Origin: an uncultured Bacteroidota bacterium | GTDB taxonomy: Bacteria > Bacteroidota > Bacteroidia > Chitinophagales > Chitinophagaceae | Assembly (NCBI GenBank): GCA_903819975.1 | Contig: CAIJFI010000017.1 | Location: forward strand, 124,001-188,000 | Direction: 5' to 3' | DNA length: 64,000 nt | Part shown: positions 50,050 through 59,829 of the stretch, in pieces | Layout of the letters: every line of letters starts with the position of its first letter | Position numbering within the stretch: position 1 is the first letter of the stretch | Made by a program: the position numbers and the translations under genes | Notes under the pieces: generated by a model | Seen by the model: the letters and a program-made list of their open reading frames with translations, nothing else | What the model was told of the DNA's origin: nothing | The model's database searches: none

Positions 50050-50057
50050 CAAAGATA
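50050..50057 (-). promoter_or_regulatory. -7 promoter element of mfd
   Basis: TATCTTTG on the minus strand is exact to TAnnTTTG and sits 10 bases before the mfd ATG, so the leader would be only a few bases. Confidence 0.55.
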
Positions 50058-50087
50058 CCAATCCTATTGTTTAATTCCCTGATTATA

Positions 50088-50558
50088 TTATTCATAAATA
50101 AAGCCAGTATCCCTAATATCAAAATTTGAAGTGTTCAATTCATTGGGCTTCACCTGAATAATTGACAGCCAATCTATTCCGGAATAATAAGGTATATAAT
50201 AACCATTTTTGTACTTTATAAACACGCTATATTTTCCGGGTTTTATATACATTCTAAATTCCCCGGTTTGATCAGAATGTACGGAGTCTACCAACTTTGA
50301 TTTAATCTCTGAAACGATTGGCGAACCAGTCAAATTATCGTCAATTTGATTTATTCTAGTTGGCTCGTAAATATATAAAGTAGTCATAACAGGGACTCCC
50401 TTTGAACTTGGCTTGTCCACCATAGGCATCCCATTGTACTTATGCTCGTAAATATGCCCGGTAAAATTGTCTTTTTCGTGACCTATTCGAGTACTTGAAC
50501 AAGCGAAAAAAGTCAAAATAATACACACCGTAATAAATTGGTTTAATCTAATGCCCAT
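50088..50558 (-). CDS. Hypothetical lipoprotein
   Basis: A 156-aa protein with a signal peptide ending in a lipobox (ILTFFAC, Cys at 20). The body contains a strand-rich segment (GEFRMYIKPGKYSVFIKYKNGYYIPYY) that resembles a carboxypeptidase-regulatory/transthyretin-like fold, common in surface lipoproteins. I do not recognise a specific family. It lies divergent from the subtilase gene. Confidence 0.65.
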   Translation of the reverse strand: MGIRLNQFITVCIILTFFACSSTRIGHEKDNFTGHIYEHKYNGMPMVDKPSSKGVPVMTTLYIYEPTRINQIDDNLTGSPIVSEIKSKLVDSVHSDQTGEFRMYIKPGKYSVFIKYKNGYYIPYYSGIDWLSIIQVKPNELNTSNFDIRDTGFIYE

Positions 50559-50652
50559 AAGCGTAATTTATATAAAAATACGCCAAATAATACCGAGATT
50601 TCATTGTAATTTTAAAGGGACCAAAAGTCATTCCAAAATATAATTTAACTAC

Positions 50653-53600
50653 ATGCGTAAATCAATTTTATTATTCATTATTGGCAGTATTGTATTCAAT
50701 TCAATTGCTGCACAAAATGAAACTAAAACTAATATTCTATCCAATACGGCAAAAGTGCTTGAGACCAAATCAAGATCTAGCTTTAGTGAAGCGATTATAA
50801 AATCCAAAGAAAAGGGATGGCCTATTCAATACAAATCAAAAAATAATCAAACGGTAAGCCTAATTGGGTTAGATAATTTTGGATTGCCAGTTTACTATAC
50901 AACTTATTCAGATCCGGTTCAGGCTATTACCGTAAACACAAATCAATTATGGCAGGGAGGAAGTACTGGCTTTAATCTGAATGGATCTAGTGATAGTATT
51001 ACAAATAGAATTGGTGTTTGGGATGAAGGATCTCCAAGATTAACGCATCAGGAATTCGCAACTAGAATTACTGTAAAAGACAACACCACAAAAATCACCG
51101 ACCACCCTACCCATGTTGCTGGAATTATAATGGGCAAAGGGGTTAGCCCACTTGCAAAAGGAATGTCTTATGGAATAAAAGGTTCCTATGCTTACGACTG
51201 GAATAATGACGCATCTGAAATGGCAACAGCGGCATCTAACGGCTTGCTAATTTCTAATCATTCATACGGAACAGTTTGTGGATGGGATTACAATAGTGAT
51301 TCTTTAAGATGGGAATACAATGGAAGATTCAACGAAAAGGAAGATTATAAATTTGGTCTTTATAATAGCAGCGCACAATCCTATGATGATATTGCTTTTA
51401 ATGCCCCTTACTATTTAATTGTAAAATCTGCAGGTAATAATCGAAGTAGCGCTGGCCCTGCAGTTGGACAGCCTTATTGGAGAAGAGATGAAAGTGGTAA
51501 ATTATATAACGCTGGTAACAGACCAGATAGCTTAAGTAGCAATAACAGTTTTGAAACATTACCAACCGATGCCAACGCAAAAAATATTTTAACTGTTGGT
51601 GCGATAGATCCAATTAGTTCTGGTTATTTAAAACCCGCAGACGCGGTCATGACAAGCTTTAGTTCTTGGGGGCCAACCGACGATGGAAGAATTAAACCAG
51701 ATATAGTAACAGATGGATCTTCGGTTTATTCCGCAATAAGTACCAATGATTCTAGTTATGCTTATTTAAGTGGCACTTCCATGGCAGCCCCTGGTGCAGC
51801 TGGTTCGGTGCTTTTACTACAAGAGCTTAGTCAAAAATTAAGCCCCAACAAATTTATAAAAGCTGCAACCATAAAAGCATTGGCAATTCATACTGCTAAT
51901 GAAGCTGGAACAGCGCCAGGACCTGATTACAAATTTGGCTGGGGTGTATTAAATATGTCCGAGGCTGCAAATGTTTTAAGCAATGCCTTAACAAGTAACA
52001 ACGGTTCTACAAGTACCGATTTAGTTTATGAAAGCACTTTACTAAATGGACAAACCAATACTGTTTCTGTTATTGCATCTGGAAGCAAGCCCCTAAAAGC
52101 AACCATTGTTTGGACGGATGCAAAAGCGGGAATATCAAGTACTTTGAACGACACAACCCACCGTCTTATCAATGACTTAGACTTAATAATCAAAAAAGGA
52201 TCGGCAGTATACTATCCATGGATATTAAACAGAGCCGTTCCAGATAATCCAGCTACAAGAGGTATAAACAACTTAGATAATGTTGAAAAAATAGAATTAG
52301 ATTCTACATTAGTTGGAAATACTTATACCATTTCAATAAACCACAAAGGTATTTTAGACCGAAGTCAACAAGCATATTCATTAATTATAAGTGGTGCTGG
52401 CGGAGCTGCTTATTGCGCTTCTACTGCAACATCTAATGCTGGGACAAGAATGGATAGCATTAGTATTAATAATATTCAATATAGCAATACAAGTAGCAAC
52501 CAGTACATTGACAATTCTAATTTATTTATTACTGGTGAACCAAGTGGTACTATTCCCGTATTTATTAAATTAAACAGTGTTGACGTAACTAATAATACAA
52601 GATTTGTAAAAGTATTTATTGACTACAATAACAATGGCTTGTTTGATAGTAACGAAACTGTATTAACTAGCACTGGCGTATTAAGTGGAAATTATACTTC
52701 AACTATAAGTTTACCTTCCACATTAGCAATTGGCAAATTATTGAAATTGCGTATTGTTGTAATGGAAACAAGTGCTAGCGCCAATGTAAATGCTTGTGGA
52801 AGCTATGCCATTGGTGAAACACAGGATTATACTTTAAAAATTAATAGTCCATCAAACGATTTGCAAGTAAGTGAAATTACTAGTCCAGTAGCTGGCGCAT
52901 CAAAAAGAAATATTCAATATGTTACTGTAAAGGTTATCAACAATGGTTCAACTAATCAAAGCAATATTCCCCTTAGTTTATTAATAAAAAAAGGAACTAC
53001 TACAGTTTTAAATATCAATGAAACATTTACTGGCCGTTTAAATGGAATGGAAAGTATGTCTTATACATTCCAAAAGCCATTCGCAATTGAAGCTAATACT
53101 ACTTATACTATTACTGCCTCAGCAAACATGACAAACGACCAGCAGCCATCCAATAATGCAACTACTTCTTCAATTGTAAGCGCTGCTGATATTGCCGCTC
53201 CAACAGGCAATGCTGTAATTTGTAATGGCATTTTAAGATTATCTGTAAATAATCCAATCGCAGGGACAAACTATTTTTGGTACGACACTACTGCGCTTTA
53301 TAACCCAATCGCAGTGGGCAGTAATGTAAATACAACAACCAATGGCAGTAAGGTATATGTAGCACAAGGCTACCAATCTATAATACCTCCATACACTAAT
53401 ACTAGCTTAACAGGTGGTGGCGGATATAATGTTTTTAGTGGCAACTACATGAAGTTGAATACAACTTCGGCAATAACAATTGAAACCACTAAATTATATA
53501 CCGGCTATGCTGGTAAAGTTGATTTTATTTTAGGTACACTTGGCACTGTAAACACTGACGGTAGTTTTACTTATTATCCTATTCAAACTGTTTCTCTAAA

Positions 53601-54423
53601 TGTTCCAGCAAGTAGTCCTAGTCCTGCAGTTGGCGCATCTTCCTTTGTAGCTGGAGACACAGGAAGAATTTACACACTAAACTTGAAAATTCCACAAGCA
53701 GGAGATTATATAATCATTTCAAAATGCGATAGTGCTACTTTATTTAGAAACAATGGTGCAGCTGATCCAACCTATCCAGTAGGACCTAATAAAATATTTA
53801 GCTTTACAGGCAATAGTGTTGCGGCCGCTTCAGGAAATTATCAAAACTATTTCTACTTTTTCTACAATACCCAAATTAGTAGTGGCGATGGCATGAGTAA
53901 CTCCAGTATGATTAATATCAGTTCTAACAGCAAACCAACCATAACACAAAGCGGTGATAGTATTTTAAGTACGCTAGGAACCGCGTACCAGTGGTATATC
54001 AACGATTCTTTGATTTCGGGTGCTACCAAACAGTCGTTAAAACCAACACGTAATGCAATGTACAAAGTGGCAACGATTGCGGGAGATTGTCAAATCGTAT
54101 CAGATAATAAACTAATTTTGGTGACGGATGTTGCAGAAGCGAATGCAAAAGAAATAGGCCTTAAAATAACTTCCGACGATTACGTTGAGAATTTAATAAG
54201 AGGCAATTCATTTTATATTCAATTTAGTAATATCCAAACCCAAGGAATTTCTTTAGAAATAATTAATTCAATGGGAAACAAAGTTTTCTTAAAAGAAAAT
54301 TTAATAAACCAAAGAGCTCCGCAACACATTACAATTGAAAGCTTGAATACAGGTATCTACTTTGTAAAAATCTACGCTAACAATAAAGTATATGTACAAA
54401 GAGTTTTTATTACTAATAACTAA
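50653..54423 (+). CDS. Secreted S8 subtilisin-like protease with a T9SS sorting domain
   Basis: A 1256-aa exported serine protease. A signal peptide (1-20, ending NSIAA) is followed by the S8 domain with catalytic D124 (GVWDEG), H154 (HPTHVAG) and S376 (SGTSMAAP). A P-proprotein-like beta domain comes next. A GEVED-type domain (VFIDYNNNGLFDSNE) and a CARDB-like repeat then follow. The end (about 1165-1256) is a type A T9SS C-terminal domain, LNTGIYFVKIYANNKVYVQRVFI. It should be secreted by the T9SS and processed by PorU. Confidence 0.93.
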   Translation: MRKSILLFIIGSIVFNSIAAQNETKTNILSNTAKVLETKSRSSFSEAIIKSKEKGWPIQYKSKNNQTVSLIGLDNFGLPVYYTTYSDPVQAITVNTNQLWQGGSTGFNLNGSSDSITNRIGVWDEGSPRLTHQEFATRITVKDNTTKITDHPTHVAGIIMGKGVSPLAKGMSYGIKGSYAYDWNNDASEMATAASNGLLISNHSYGTVCGWDYNSDSLRWEYNGRFNEKEDYKFGLYNSSAQSYDDIAFNAPYYLIVKSAGNNRSSAGPAVGQPYWRRDESGKLYNAGNRPDSLSSNNSFETLPTDANAKNILTVGAIDPISSGYLKPADAVMTSFSSWGPTDDGRIKPDIVTDGSSVYSAISTNDSSYAYLSGTSMAAPGAAGSVLLLQELSQKLSPNKFIKAATIKALAIHTANEAGTAPGPDYKFGWGVLNMSEAANVLSNALTSNNGSTSTDLVYESTLLNGQTNTVSVIASGSKPLKATIVWTDAKAGISSTLNDTTHRLINDLDLIIKKGSAVYYPWILNRAVPDNPATRGINNLDNVEKIELDSTLVGNTYTISINHKGILDRSQQAYSLIISGAGGAAYCASTATSNAGTRMDSISINNIQYSNTSSNQYIDNSNLFITGEPSGTIPVFIKLNSVDVTNNTRFVKVFIDYNNNGLFDSNETVLTSTGVLSGNYTSTISLPSTLAIGKLLKLRIVVMETSASANVNACGSYAIGETQDYTLKINSPSNDLQVSEITSPVAGASKRNIQYVTVKVINNGSTNQSNIPLSLLIKKGTTTVLNINETFTGRLNGMESMSYTFQKPFAIEANTTYTITASANMTNDQQPSNNATTSSIVSAADIAAPTGNAVICNGILRLSVNNPIAGTNYFWYDTTALYNPIAVGSNVNTTTNGSKVYVAQGYQSIIPPYTNTSLTGGGGYNVFSGNYMKLNTTSAITIETTKLYTGYAGKVDFILGTLGTVNTDGSFTYYPIQTVSLNVPASSPSPAVGASSFVAGDTGRIYTLNLKIPQAGDYIIISKCDSATLFRNNGAADPTYPVGPNKIFSFTGNSVAAASGNYQNYFYFFYNTQISSGDGMSNSSMINISSNSKPTITQSGDSILSTLGTAYQWYINDSLISGATKQSLKPTRNAMYKVATIAGDCQIVSDNKLILVTDVAEANAKEIGLKITSDDYVENLIRGNSFYIQFSNIQTQGISLEIINSMGNKVFLKENLINQRAPQHITIESLNTGIYFVKIYANNKVYVQRVFITNN

Positions 54424-54434
54424 AAAGTACTACT

Positions 54435-55163
54435 ATGGCATTAGAATGGGTAGAAGGAGTAATTACCAAAATTGAAAACGAAACTCCAAATACAAAACGA
54501 TTTTATTTTGAAATCCCTAGTCTTGAAAAATTTGACTATATCCCAGGACAGTTTGTAACATTGGACTTGCCAATTCACGAGCAAAAAAATAAAAGATGGA
54601 GAAGCTATTCAATTTCTTCAGCGCCTAATGGCACTAATACATTCGAATTAGTAATTGTATTGTTAGAAGGTGGATTAGGTACTACTTATTTATTTAACGA
54701 AGTGTCTGTAGGATCAAAAATTACATTAAGAGGACCACAAGGTGTATTCACCCTTCCTAAAAACTTTGACAACGACGTATATTTCATTTGCACTGGTACG
54801 GGTATCGCTCCATTCAGATCAATGATTAACTATATTCACACTAATAAAATCGCACACAACAATATTCATTTAATATTTGGATGCCGCAAGTTTGAAGATG
54901 GTTTATACATTAACGAATTAAAAGAATTAGAAAGCAAAGAGCCTGGATTCCACTTCCACCCTTGTTATTCAAGAGAAACAGAAGTACCTACAGGATCTCA
55001 CAAAGGATATGTACACCCTGTGTACCAAGAATTATTAAAGAATAATAAAGAAACAGCTCATGTTTGGTTATGTGGATGGAAAGCAATGATTGACGACGCT
55101 CGTAAAAATATGACTGACCTTGGATTAGATAAAAAACAAGTTCACTTTGAGTCATTTGGTTAA
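54435..55163 (+). CDS. Ferredoxin--NAD(P)H reductase-like flavoprotein
   Basis: A 242-aa FAD/NAD(P)-binding oxidoreductase. The FAD domain has RWRSYSISSAP, and the pyridine-nucleotide domain has FICTGTGIAPFRSMI and a terminal VHFESFG. There is no 2Fe-2S domain, so it would pass electrons to a separate ferredoxin or similar partner. It follows the subtilase gene by 11 bases; a functional link is not obvious. Confidence 0.88.
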   Translation: MALEWVEGVITKIENETPNTKRFYFEIPSLEKFDYIPGQFVTLDLPIHEQKNKRWRSYSISSAPNGTNTFELVIVLLEGGLGTTYLFNEVSVGSKITLRGPQGVFTLPKNFDNDVYFICTGTGIAPFRSMINYIHTNKIAHNNIHLIFGCRKFEDGLYINELKELESKEPGFHFHPCYSRETEVPTGSHKGYVHPVYQELLKNNKETAHVWLCGWKAMIDDARKNMTDLGLDKKQVHFESFG

Positions 55164-55182
55164 TCTATAAAAGAACTCAACA

Positions 55183-55213
55183 AAAAAAGCCTCGAAATTT
55201 TCGAGGCTTTTTT
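55183..55213. terminator. Bidirectional terminator between the reductase gene and glyS
   Basis: A 13-bp stem, AAAAAAGCCTCGA with TCGAGGCTTTTTT around a 5-base loop, sits between converging genes with T-tracts both ways. Confidence 0.9.
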
Positions 55214-55229
55214 ATTAGTAGTCTTATAA

Positions 55230-56681
55230 TTAATTATTTATCGCTTCAAGTACCAATGACTTTACTTGACTCATTGGAATTCGCTCCTGTGCCATTGAAT
55301 CACGGTGACGAATAGTTACAGTACCATCTTCCTTAGTTTGATGATCGATAGTTACGCAGAAAGGAGTACCAATTGCATCTTGACGACGATATCTTTTACC
55401 AATCGCATCCTTCTCTTCATAAAAGCAGTGGAAAGACTTTTTACAATCATCCATTAATTCTTTAGCTAACTCCGGCAACCCGTCTTTCTTAGTTAATGGA
55501 AGTATAGCTAATTTATTAGGAGCAATTCTTGCAGGCAAGTGTAATACTACGCGAGAATCAGTTGTACCATCTTCTTTATTAATAGTTTCTTCTTCGTATG
55601 CATTAGACAAGATTAATAAGAACATTCTATCCAAACCAACCGAAGTTTCAATTACATAAGGAATATAATGTTGGTTAATTTCGGTATCAAAGTATTGCAT
55701 TTTCTTTTTGCTAAACTCCTGATGACGACTTAAATCAAAATCGGTTCTTGAGTGAATCCCCTCCACCTCTTTAAATCCAAATGGGAATTCATATTCAATA
55801 TCCAATGCAGCATCTGCATAGTGTGCTAATTTAACGTGGTCATGATAACGGTATTTTTCAGCAGGGATACCCAAGCTTAAATGCCATTTCATACGCTCAT
55901 TCTTCCAATGTTCGTACCATTCTTTTTGTGTTCCTGGCTTAATGAAAAATTGCATTTCCATTTGCTCAAACTCACGCATTCTAAATATAAACTGACGTGC
56001 TACAATCTCATTTCTGAAAGCTTTTCCTGTTTGTGCAATACCAAAAGGGATTTTCATCCTTGCAGTTTTTTGCACATTCAAGAAATTTACAAATATACCT
56101 TGCGCCGTTTCTGGTCTTAAATATATAGTGCTCGCCTCTTCGGCTACAGAACCTAATTCAGTAGAGAACATTAAATTAAACTGACGAATTTCAGTCCAAT
56201 TACCTGTTCCACTAACACTACAATGTATTTTGTGTTCCTCGATTAATGTTTTTAATCCAGCAAAATCATCATTAGCCAACAAGGCGTCCATGTCTGCAAT
56301 TAATTTATCGGCCCCAGCTTGATCCCCTTTCTCGATTAATTTTTCGGCATGCCCTTCAATTAAATGATCTACTCGGTATCTTTTTTTACTATCCTTATTG
56401 TCAATTAAAGGATCACTAAAACTGTCTACGTGTCCACTTGCTTTCCAAGTTGTTGGATGCATAAAAATAGCGGCGTCAATACCAACAATATTCTCATTCA
56501 TTTGTGTCATGGAATTCCACCAATAATCACGAATGTTTTTCTTTAATTGGGAACCATAAGGGCCGTAATCATATACTGCACTTAGTCCATCATAAATTTC
56601 ACTACTAGGAAATACAAAACCGTATTCCTTAGCGTGGGATATAATTGCCTGTAATGTATTGTCTGTTGGAGTCTTACTCAT
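55230..56681 (-). CDS. glyS: Glycine--tRNA ligase, homodimeric type
   Basis: Class II synthetase of 483 aa, the alpha2 form. Motif 2 reads AFRNEIVARQFIFRMREFEQMEMQ, motif 3 ETSVGLDRMFLLIL, and the C-terminal anticodon-binding domain is present (KLAILPLTKKDGL). The start is the ATG at 56681. A TTG three codons earlier lies inside the -7 element TATCTTTG, so it is not usable. It is followed by no other minus-strand gene in its unit. Confidence 0.96.
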   Translation of the reverse strand: MSKTPTDNTLQAIISHAKEYGFVFPSSEIYDGLSAVYDYGPYGSQLKKNIRDYWWNSMTQMNENIVGIDAAIFMHPTTWKASGHVDSFSDPLIDNKDSKKRYRVDHLIEGHAEKLIEKGDQAGADKLIADMDALLANDDFAGLKTLIEEHKIHCSVSGTGNWTEIRQFNLMFSTELGSVAEEASTIYLRPETAQGIFVNFLNVQKTARMKIPFGIAQTGKAFRNEIVARQFIFRMREFEQMEMQFFIKPGTQKEWYEHWKNERMKWHLSLGIPAEKYRYHDHVKLAHYADAALDIEYEFPFGFKEVEGIHSRTDFDLSRHQEFSKKKMQYFDTEINQHYIPYVIETSVGLDRMFLLILSNAYEEETINKEDGTTDSRVVLHLPARIAPNKLAILPLTKKDGLPELAKELMDDCKKSFHCFYEEKDAIGKRYRRQDAIGTPFCVTIDHQTKEDGTVTIRHRDSMAQERIPMSQVKSLVLEAINN

Positions 56682-56687
56682 AGTTTG

Positions 56688-56695
56688 CAAAGATA
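56688..56695 (-). promoter_or_regulatory. -7 promoter element of glyS (predicted leaderless)
   Basis: The minus strand reads TATCTTTG-CAAACT-ATG: an exact element with six bases to the start codon. It overlaps the end of a possible upstream TTG start. Confidence 0.6.
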
Positions 56696-56707
56696 CGGAG
56701 GAATCAA

Positions 56708-57049
56708 TTATCGGTGTAATTTTTCGTTGTTTTGGTGGCGAGTCGCGTCCCTATTGGTTTTCTTTTGAATATTCTTCTCCAATGCCGTCGCTAAATCAAT
56801 TCCAGTTTGGTTGGCTAAACAAATAAGGACAAACAAAACATCTGCCATTTCATCGGCTAACAACAAATCTTCTTCTTTATTTTTAAAAGATTGGTCTCCA
56901 TATTTACGAACCATAATTCTAGACAACTCCCCCACTTCTTCCATTAAAATTCCTAAGTTAGTGAGCTCACTAAAATATTTTACCCCTACCGTTTTAATCC
57001 ACTGATCTACCTGTTCCTGCGCCTGCTGAATGGTTGTATTATTTGACAT
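56708..57049 (-). CDS. MazG-like nucleotide pyrophosphohydrolase
   Basis: A 113-aa all-alpha NTP pyrophosphatase. The metal-binding pattern ILMEEVGELSRIM (EExxE-like) and LADEMADVLFVLICLAN (ExxD) are clear. It likely removes aberrant dNTPs. It lies 25 bases after dtd, another quality-control gene, in the same direction. Confidence 0.87.
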   Translation of the reverse strand: MSNNTTIQQAQEQVDQWIKTVGVKYFSELTNLGILMEEVGELSRIMVRKYGDQSFKNKEEDLLLADEMADVLFVLICLANQTGIDLATALEKNIQKKTNRDATRHQNNEKLHR

Positions 57050-57074
57050 AGGTATCTGTTGTTATTATAAACTG

Positions 57075-57527
57075 TTATTCTTTATTTTTTGAATCAATCG
57101 TAATGGTAACTGGGCCATCATTAATTAAAGCCACTTTCATGTCTGCACCAAAACTTCCTGTTTGAATGGGCACTCCTAAATCTTGTTCTAATTGCTTAAT
57201 CATAGCCTCATACAATGGAATAGAAATATCCGGTTTAGCCGCAGCAATATAAGAAGGTCTGTTTCCTTTTTTAGTAGAAGCGTGTAAAGTAAATTGACTT
57301 ACCAATAATATAGATCCCCCCGCATCTAATAAACTTTTATTCATTACCCCCTGCTCGTCCTCAAAAATGCGCATGTTTACGATTTTATTGGAAAGCCATT
57401 CAATATCAGTGTGTTCGTCTTCATTTACGATGCCCACCAATACCATTAAGCCCTTTTGAATTTGCCCAATAACAGCACCTTCTACAGTCACGCTAGCCTC
57501 TGAAACCCTTTGAATTACCACTCTCAT
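57075..57527 (-). CDS. dtd: D-aminoacyl-tRNA deacylase
   Basis: Removes D-amino acids from mischarged tRNA. Signatures are MRVVIQRVSEASVTVEG at the start, the active-site SQFTLHASTKKGNRPSY and the terminal NDGPVTITID. Its 150 aa are typical. It is divergent from the flippase gene and followed by the MazG-like gene. Confidence 0.96.
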   Translation of the reverse strand: MRVVIQRVSEASVTVEGAVIGQIQKGLMVLVGIVNEDEHTDIEWLSNKIVNMRIFEDEQGVMNKSLLDAGGSILLVSQFTLHASTKKGNRPSYIAAAKPDISIPLYEAMIKQLEQDLGVPIQTGSFGADMKVALINDGPVTITIDSKNKE

Positions 57528-57594
57528 ACATACGGTTTTACGACATGAAGATAAACAAAACTATTTTCACTAATTTAGCTGTAATTTCAATCCC

Positions 57595-59082
57595 TTGAGT
57601 AGTATAAAAAAATTAGCAAGCCAAACAGCATGGTATGGACTTAGTTCCATAGCCGCAAGGTTTATTAGTTATTTATTGACCCCATACTTGACCTATAAGC
57701 TTACCGAGGTAGCTTATGGAGAGCAATCTATTGTCTATTCTTTTATACCCTTTTTAAATGTGATTGTAACACATGGTATGGAAACTGCCTACTTCCGTTT
57801 TGGATCAAAGGAAAACGAAGAGAAAATTTATCATACTAGCAGTTTTTCAATGATCATAGTAACTTCGCTAGTTATTACAGGTTTACTTATGTGGGGTGGC
57901 CCAATTGCTAGTTTACTTCAAATAGATCTACATCCAGAATATCTGAAATTAGTTGCTTGGGTAGTTGGAATAGATGCGTTAACCACAATACCATTTTCAA
58001 GATTAAGACTACAAAGTAAACCTAAGAAATTTGCATTCATTAAAGTGGGTGGTATTCTTATAAACATACTTGCTACTTATACTTTAATTAGCACCCTTCC
58101 ACAATATGCGCAATCACATCCAGGAAGCTTTATTGCAGGACTTTATAAACCAGGATGGGAAGTAGGTTATATTTTAATTGCAAATATTATTCAAAATGTA
58201 TTTGTGCTTATTTTATTACAGAAGGAAATAAGAGACTTGCGTTTTTCATTTGATGCGAAACTTTGGGGGCAAATGATGATGTATTCTTTACCATTGATTT
58301 TAGTGGGTTTTGGCGGAATGATTAATGAGACCATGGACCGTATTATGATTGGATGGTGGGGGCCAGGAGGTAGCCCTGATGCCAACAAAGCATTGGTTGG
58401 TATATATAGCGCATGCTATAAATTAGCCATTCTAATTACCATTTCGGTACAGGCATTTAGAATGGGTGCCGAACCATTTTTCTTTAAACAAGCACAATCC
58501 GAAAATGCACCAAAGACTTATGCAAGAGTGATGAAATTTTTTGTAATTACTTTGTGTGTAATGTTCCTTGGCGTTGTTTTATTCTTAGATATTTGGAAGG
58601 AATTTATTCGCAATCCCGAAATGTATGTTGGATTACGTGTAGTACCCATTTTATTAATGGCCAATATTTTTCTTGGCATCTATTATAACTTAAGCATTTG
58701 GTATAAACTAAGCAACAACACAATGGCTGGGGCTTGGATAACCATACTAGGCGCAGTTATTACAATACTTATTAATTATATTGCTATTCCGCATTTTGGA
58801 TATATGGCAAGTGCTTGGGCAACATTTATTTGTTATGGAACCATGATGATTGTGAGCTATAAATGGGGCCAAAGAGTATATTATATCCCTTATGCGACAA
58901 AAAAACTTATCGCTTATTTTGTAATAAGTTTACTGTTATATGGTATCAATAATTTAGTACACTTGGTCTCTAGCAATCAACCTTTTAATTATTTATTCGC
59001 TACTATATTATTGGTTTTATTTATTGTTTTTGTAGCAAGAATTGAAAAGAAAGAATTACAATCTATTTTTAATAAATCATAA
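57595..59082 (+). CDS. Polysaccharide flippase, Wzx/MATE-like (TTG start)
   Basis: Membrane protein of 495 aa with about 12-14 hydrophobic segments and the N-terminal pattern KKLASQTAWYGLSSIAARFISYLLTPYLTYKL, typical of oligosaccharide flippases. It probably moves a lipid-linked glycan across the inner membrane. The start is a TTG at 57595: the frame has a TAA at 57571, no ATG between, and the first internal Met is at residue 61, after two membrane segments. It overlaps the next gene by one base (TAATG). Confidence 0.88.
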   Translation: MSSIKKLASQTAWYGLSSIAARFISYLLTPYLTYKLTEVAYGEQSIVYSFIPFLNVIVTHGMETAYFRFGSKENEEKIYHTSSFSMIIVTSLVITGLLMWGGPIASLLQIDLHPEYLKLVAWVVGIDALTTIPFSRLRLQSKPKKFAFIKVGGILINILATYTLISTLPQYAQSHPGSFIAGLYKPGWEVGYILIANIIQNVFVLILLQKEIRDLRFSFDAKLWGQMMMYSLPLILVGFGGMINETMDRIMIGWWGPGGSPDANKALVGIYSACYKLAILITISVQAFRMGAEPFFFKQAQSENAPKTYARVMKFFVITLCVMFLGVVLFLDIWKEFIRNPEMYVGLRVVPILLMANIFLGIYYNLSIWYKLSNNTMAGAWITILGAVITILINYIAIPHFGYMASAWATFICYGTMMIVSYKWGQRVYYIPYATKKLIAYFVISLLLYGINNLVHLVSSNQPFNYLFATILLVLFIVFVARIEKKELQSIFNKS

Positions 59083-59552
59083 TGGCCGAAGACTTAAGCA
59101 TCCTCAAAGGAAGTAAACAAGAACAATACGAATCTTTAATTCCCCAAATTCAGGGACTACTTCATGGTGAAAACAATTTAATCGCAAACCTGGCTAATAT
59201 AAGTGCTGCTTTAAAAGAACAGTTTAATTGGTGGTGGGTTGGATTTTATTGGATACAAGAGGACGAACTTGTACTTGGACCTTTTCAAGGACCTGTTGCT
59301 TGCACAAGAATTAAAAAAGGGCGTGGGGTTTGCGGTGGTGCTTGGGAGCAAGGAAAAACATTGGTGGTAGAAGACGTCGAAAAATTTCCAGGCCATATTG
59401 CTTGTAGCAGCACATCAAAATCTGAAATTGTGGTACCTGTTTTTAAAAACGGAGCCATTGTTGGAGTTTTGGATGTAGATAGTGAGTTGCTTGCTCATTT
59501 TGACGAAACCGATCGAGTGTTTTTAGAAAAAATAGTAGGTTTAATCCCTTAG
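59082..59552 (+). CDS. msrC: GAF-domain free methionine-(R)-sulfoxide reductase
   Basis: A 156-aa single GAF domain. The three conserved Cys of the fRMsr family are present: C74 (GPVACTRI), C84 (GRGVCGGAW) and C108 (FPGHIACSS), each ten residues before the E. coli numbering 84/94/118. SKSEIVVPVFKNG fits too. It reduces free methionine-R-sulfoxide. It is translationally coupled to the flippase gene, with no obvious functional link. Confidence 0.93.
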   Translation: MAEDLSILKGSKQEQYESLIPQIQGLLHGENNLIANLANISAALKEQFNWWWVGFYWIQEDELVLGPFQGPVACTRIKKGRGVCGGAWEQGKTLVVEDVEKFPGHIACSSTSKSEIVVPVFKNGAIVGVLDVDSELLAHFDETDRVFLEKIVGLIP

Positions 59553-59605
59553 CCCTAAAAAGTCCCTAAAAAATTAAAAAAAACAATTAAGTTTGCAACC
59601 CCTAA

Positions 59606-59687
59606 GCGGATGTGGCGAAATTGGCAGACGCACTAGACTTAGGATCTAGCGCCGCGAGGCGTGTGGGTTCGACCCCCTCCATCCGCA
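59606..59687 (+). tRNA. tRNA-Leu (TAG anticodon)
   Basis: An 82-nt class II tRNA: acceptor GCGGATG/CATCCGC, D loop with ATTGGCAGA, anticodon stem CTAGA/TCTAG with TAG, long variable arm CGCCGCGAGGCG and T arm GTGGGTTCGACCCCCTC. Discriminator A, as expected for leucine. The CCA end is not encoded. Confidence 0.95.
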
Positions 59688-59699
59688 CAGAATAACAGC

Positions 59700-59723
59700 A
59701 AAAGGCCCTTTTTAGGGTCTTTT
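59700..59723 (+). terminator. Terminator after tRNA-Leu
   Basis: AAAAGGCCCT pairs with AGGGTCTTTT (10 bp, one G-T pair, 4-base loop), followed by GTATTTT. It lies 12 bases after the tRNA. Confidence 0.75.
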
Positions 59724-59780
59724 GTATTTTCCAGACCCCTCTTTTCTTCTCTAAATGGGGCATTATTAGGTATAAAAACT

Positions 59781-59788
59781 TACCTTTG
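59781..59788 (+). promoter_or_regulatory. -7 promoter element of tig
   Basis: TACCTTTG is exact to TAnnTTTG and lies 41 bases before the tig ATG. Confidence 0.6.
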
Positions 59789-59829
59789 CCCCCCTTAAAC
59801 ACTACAAAAAAGTAGAAAATAGCAAGATT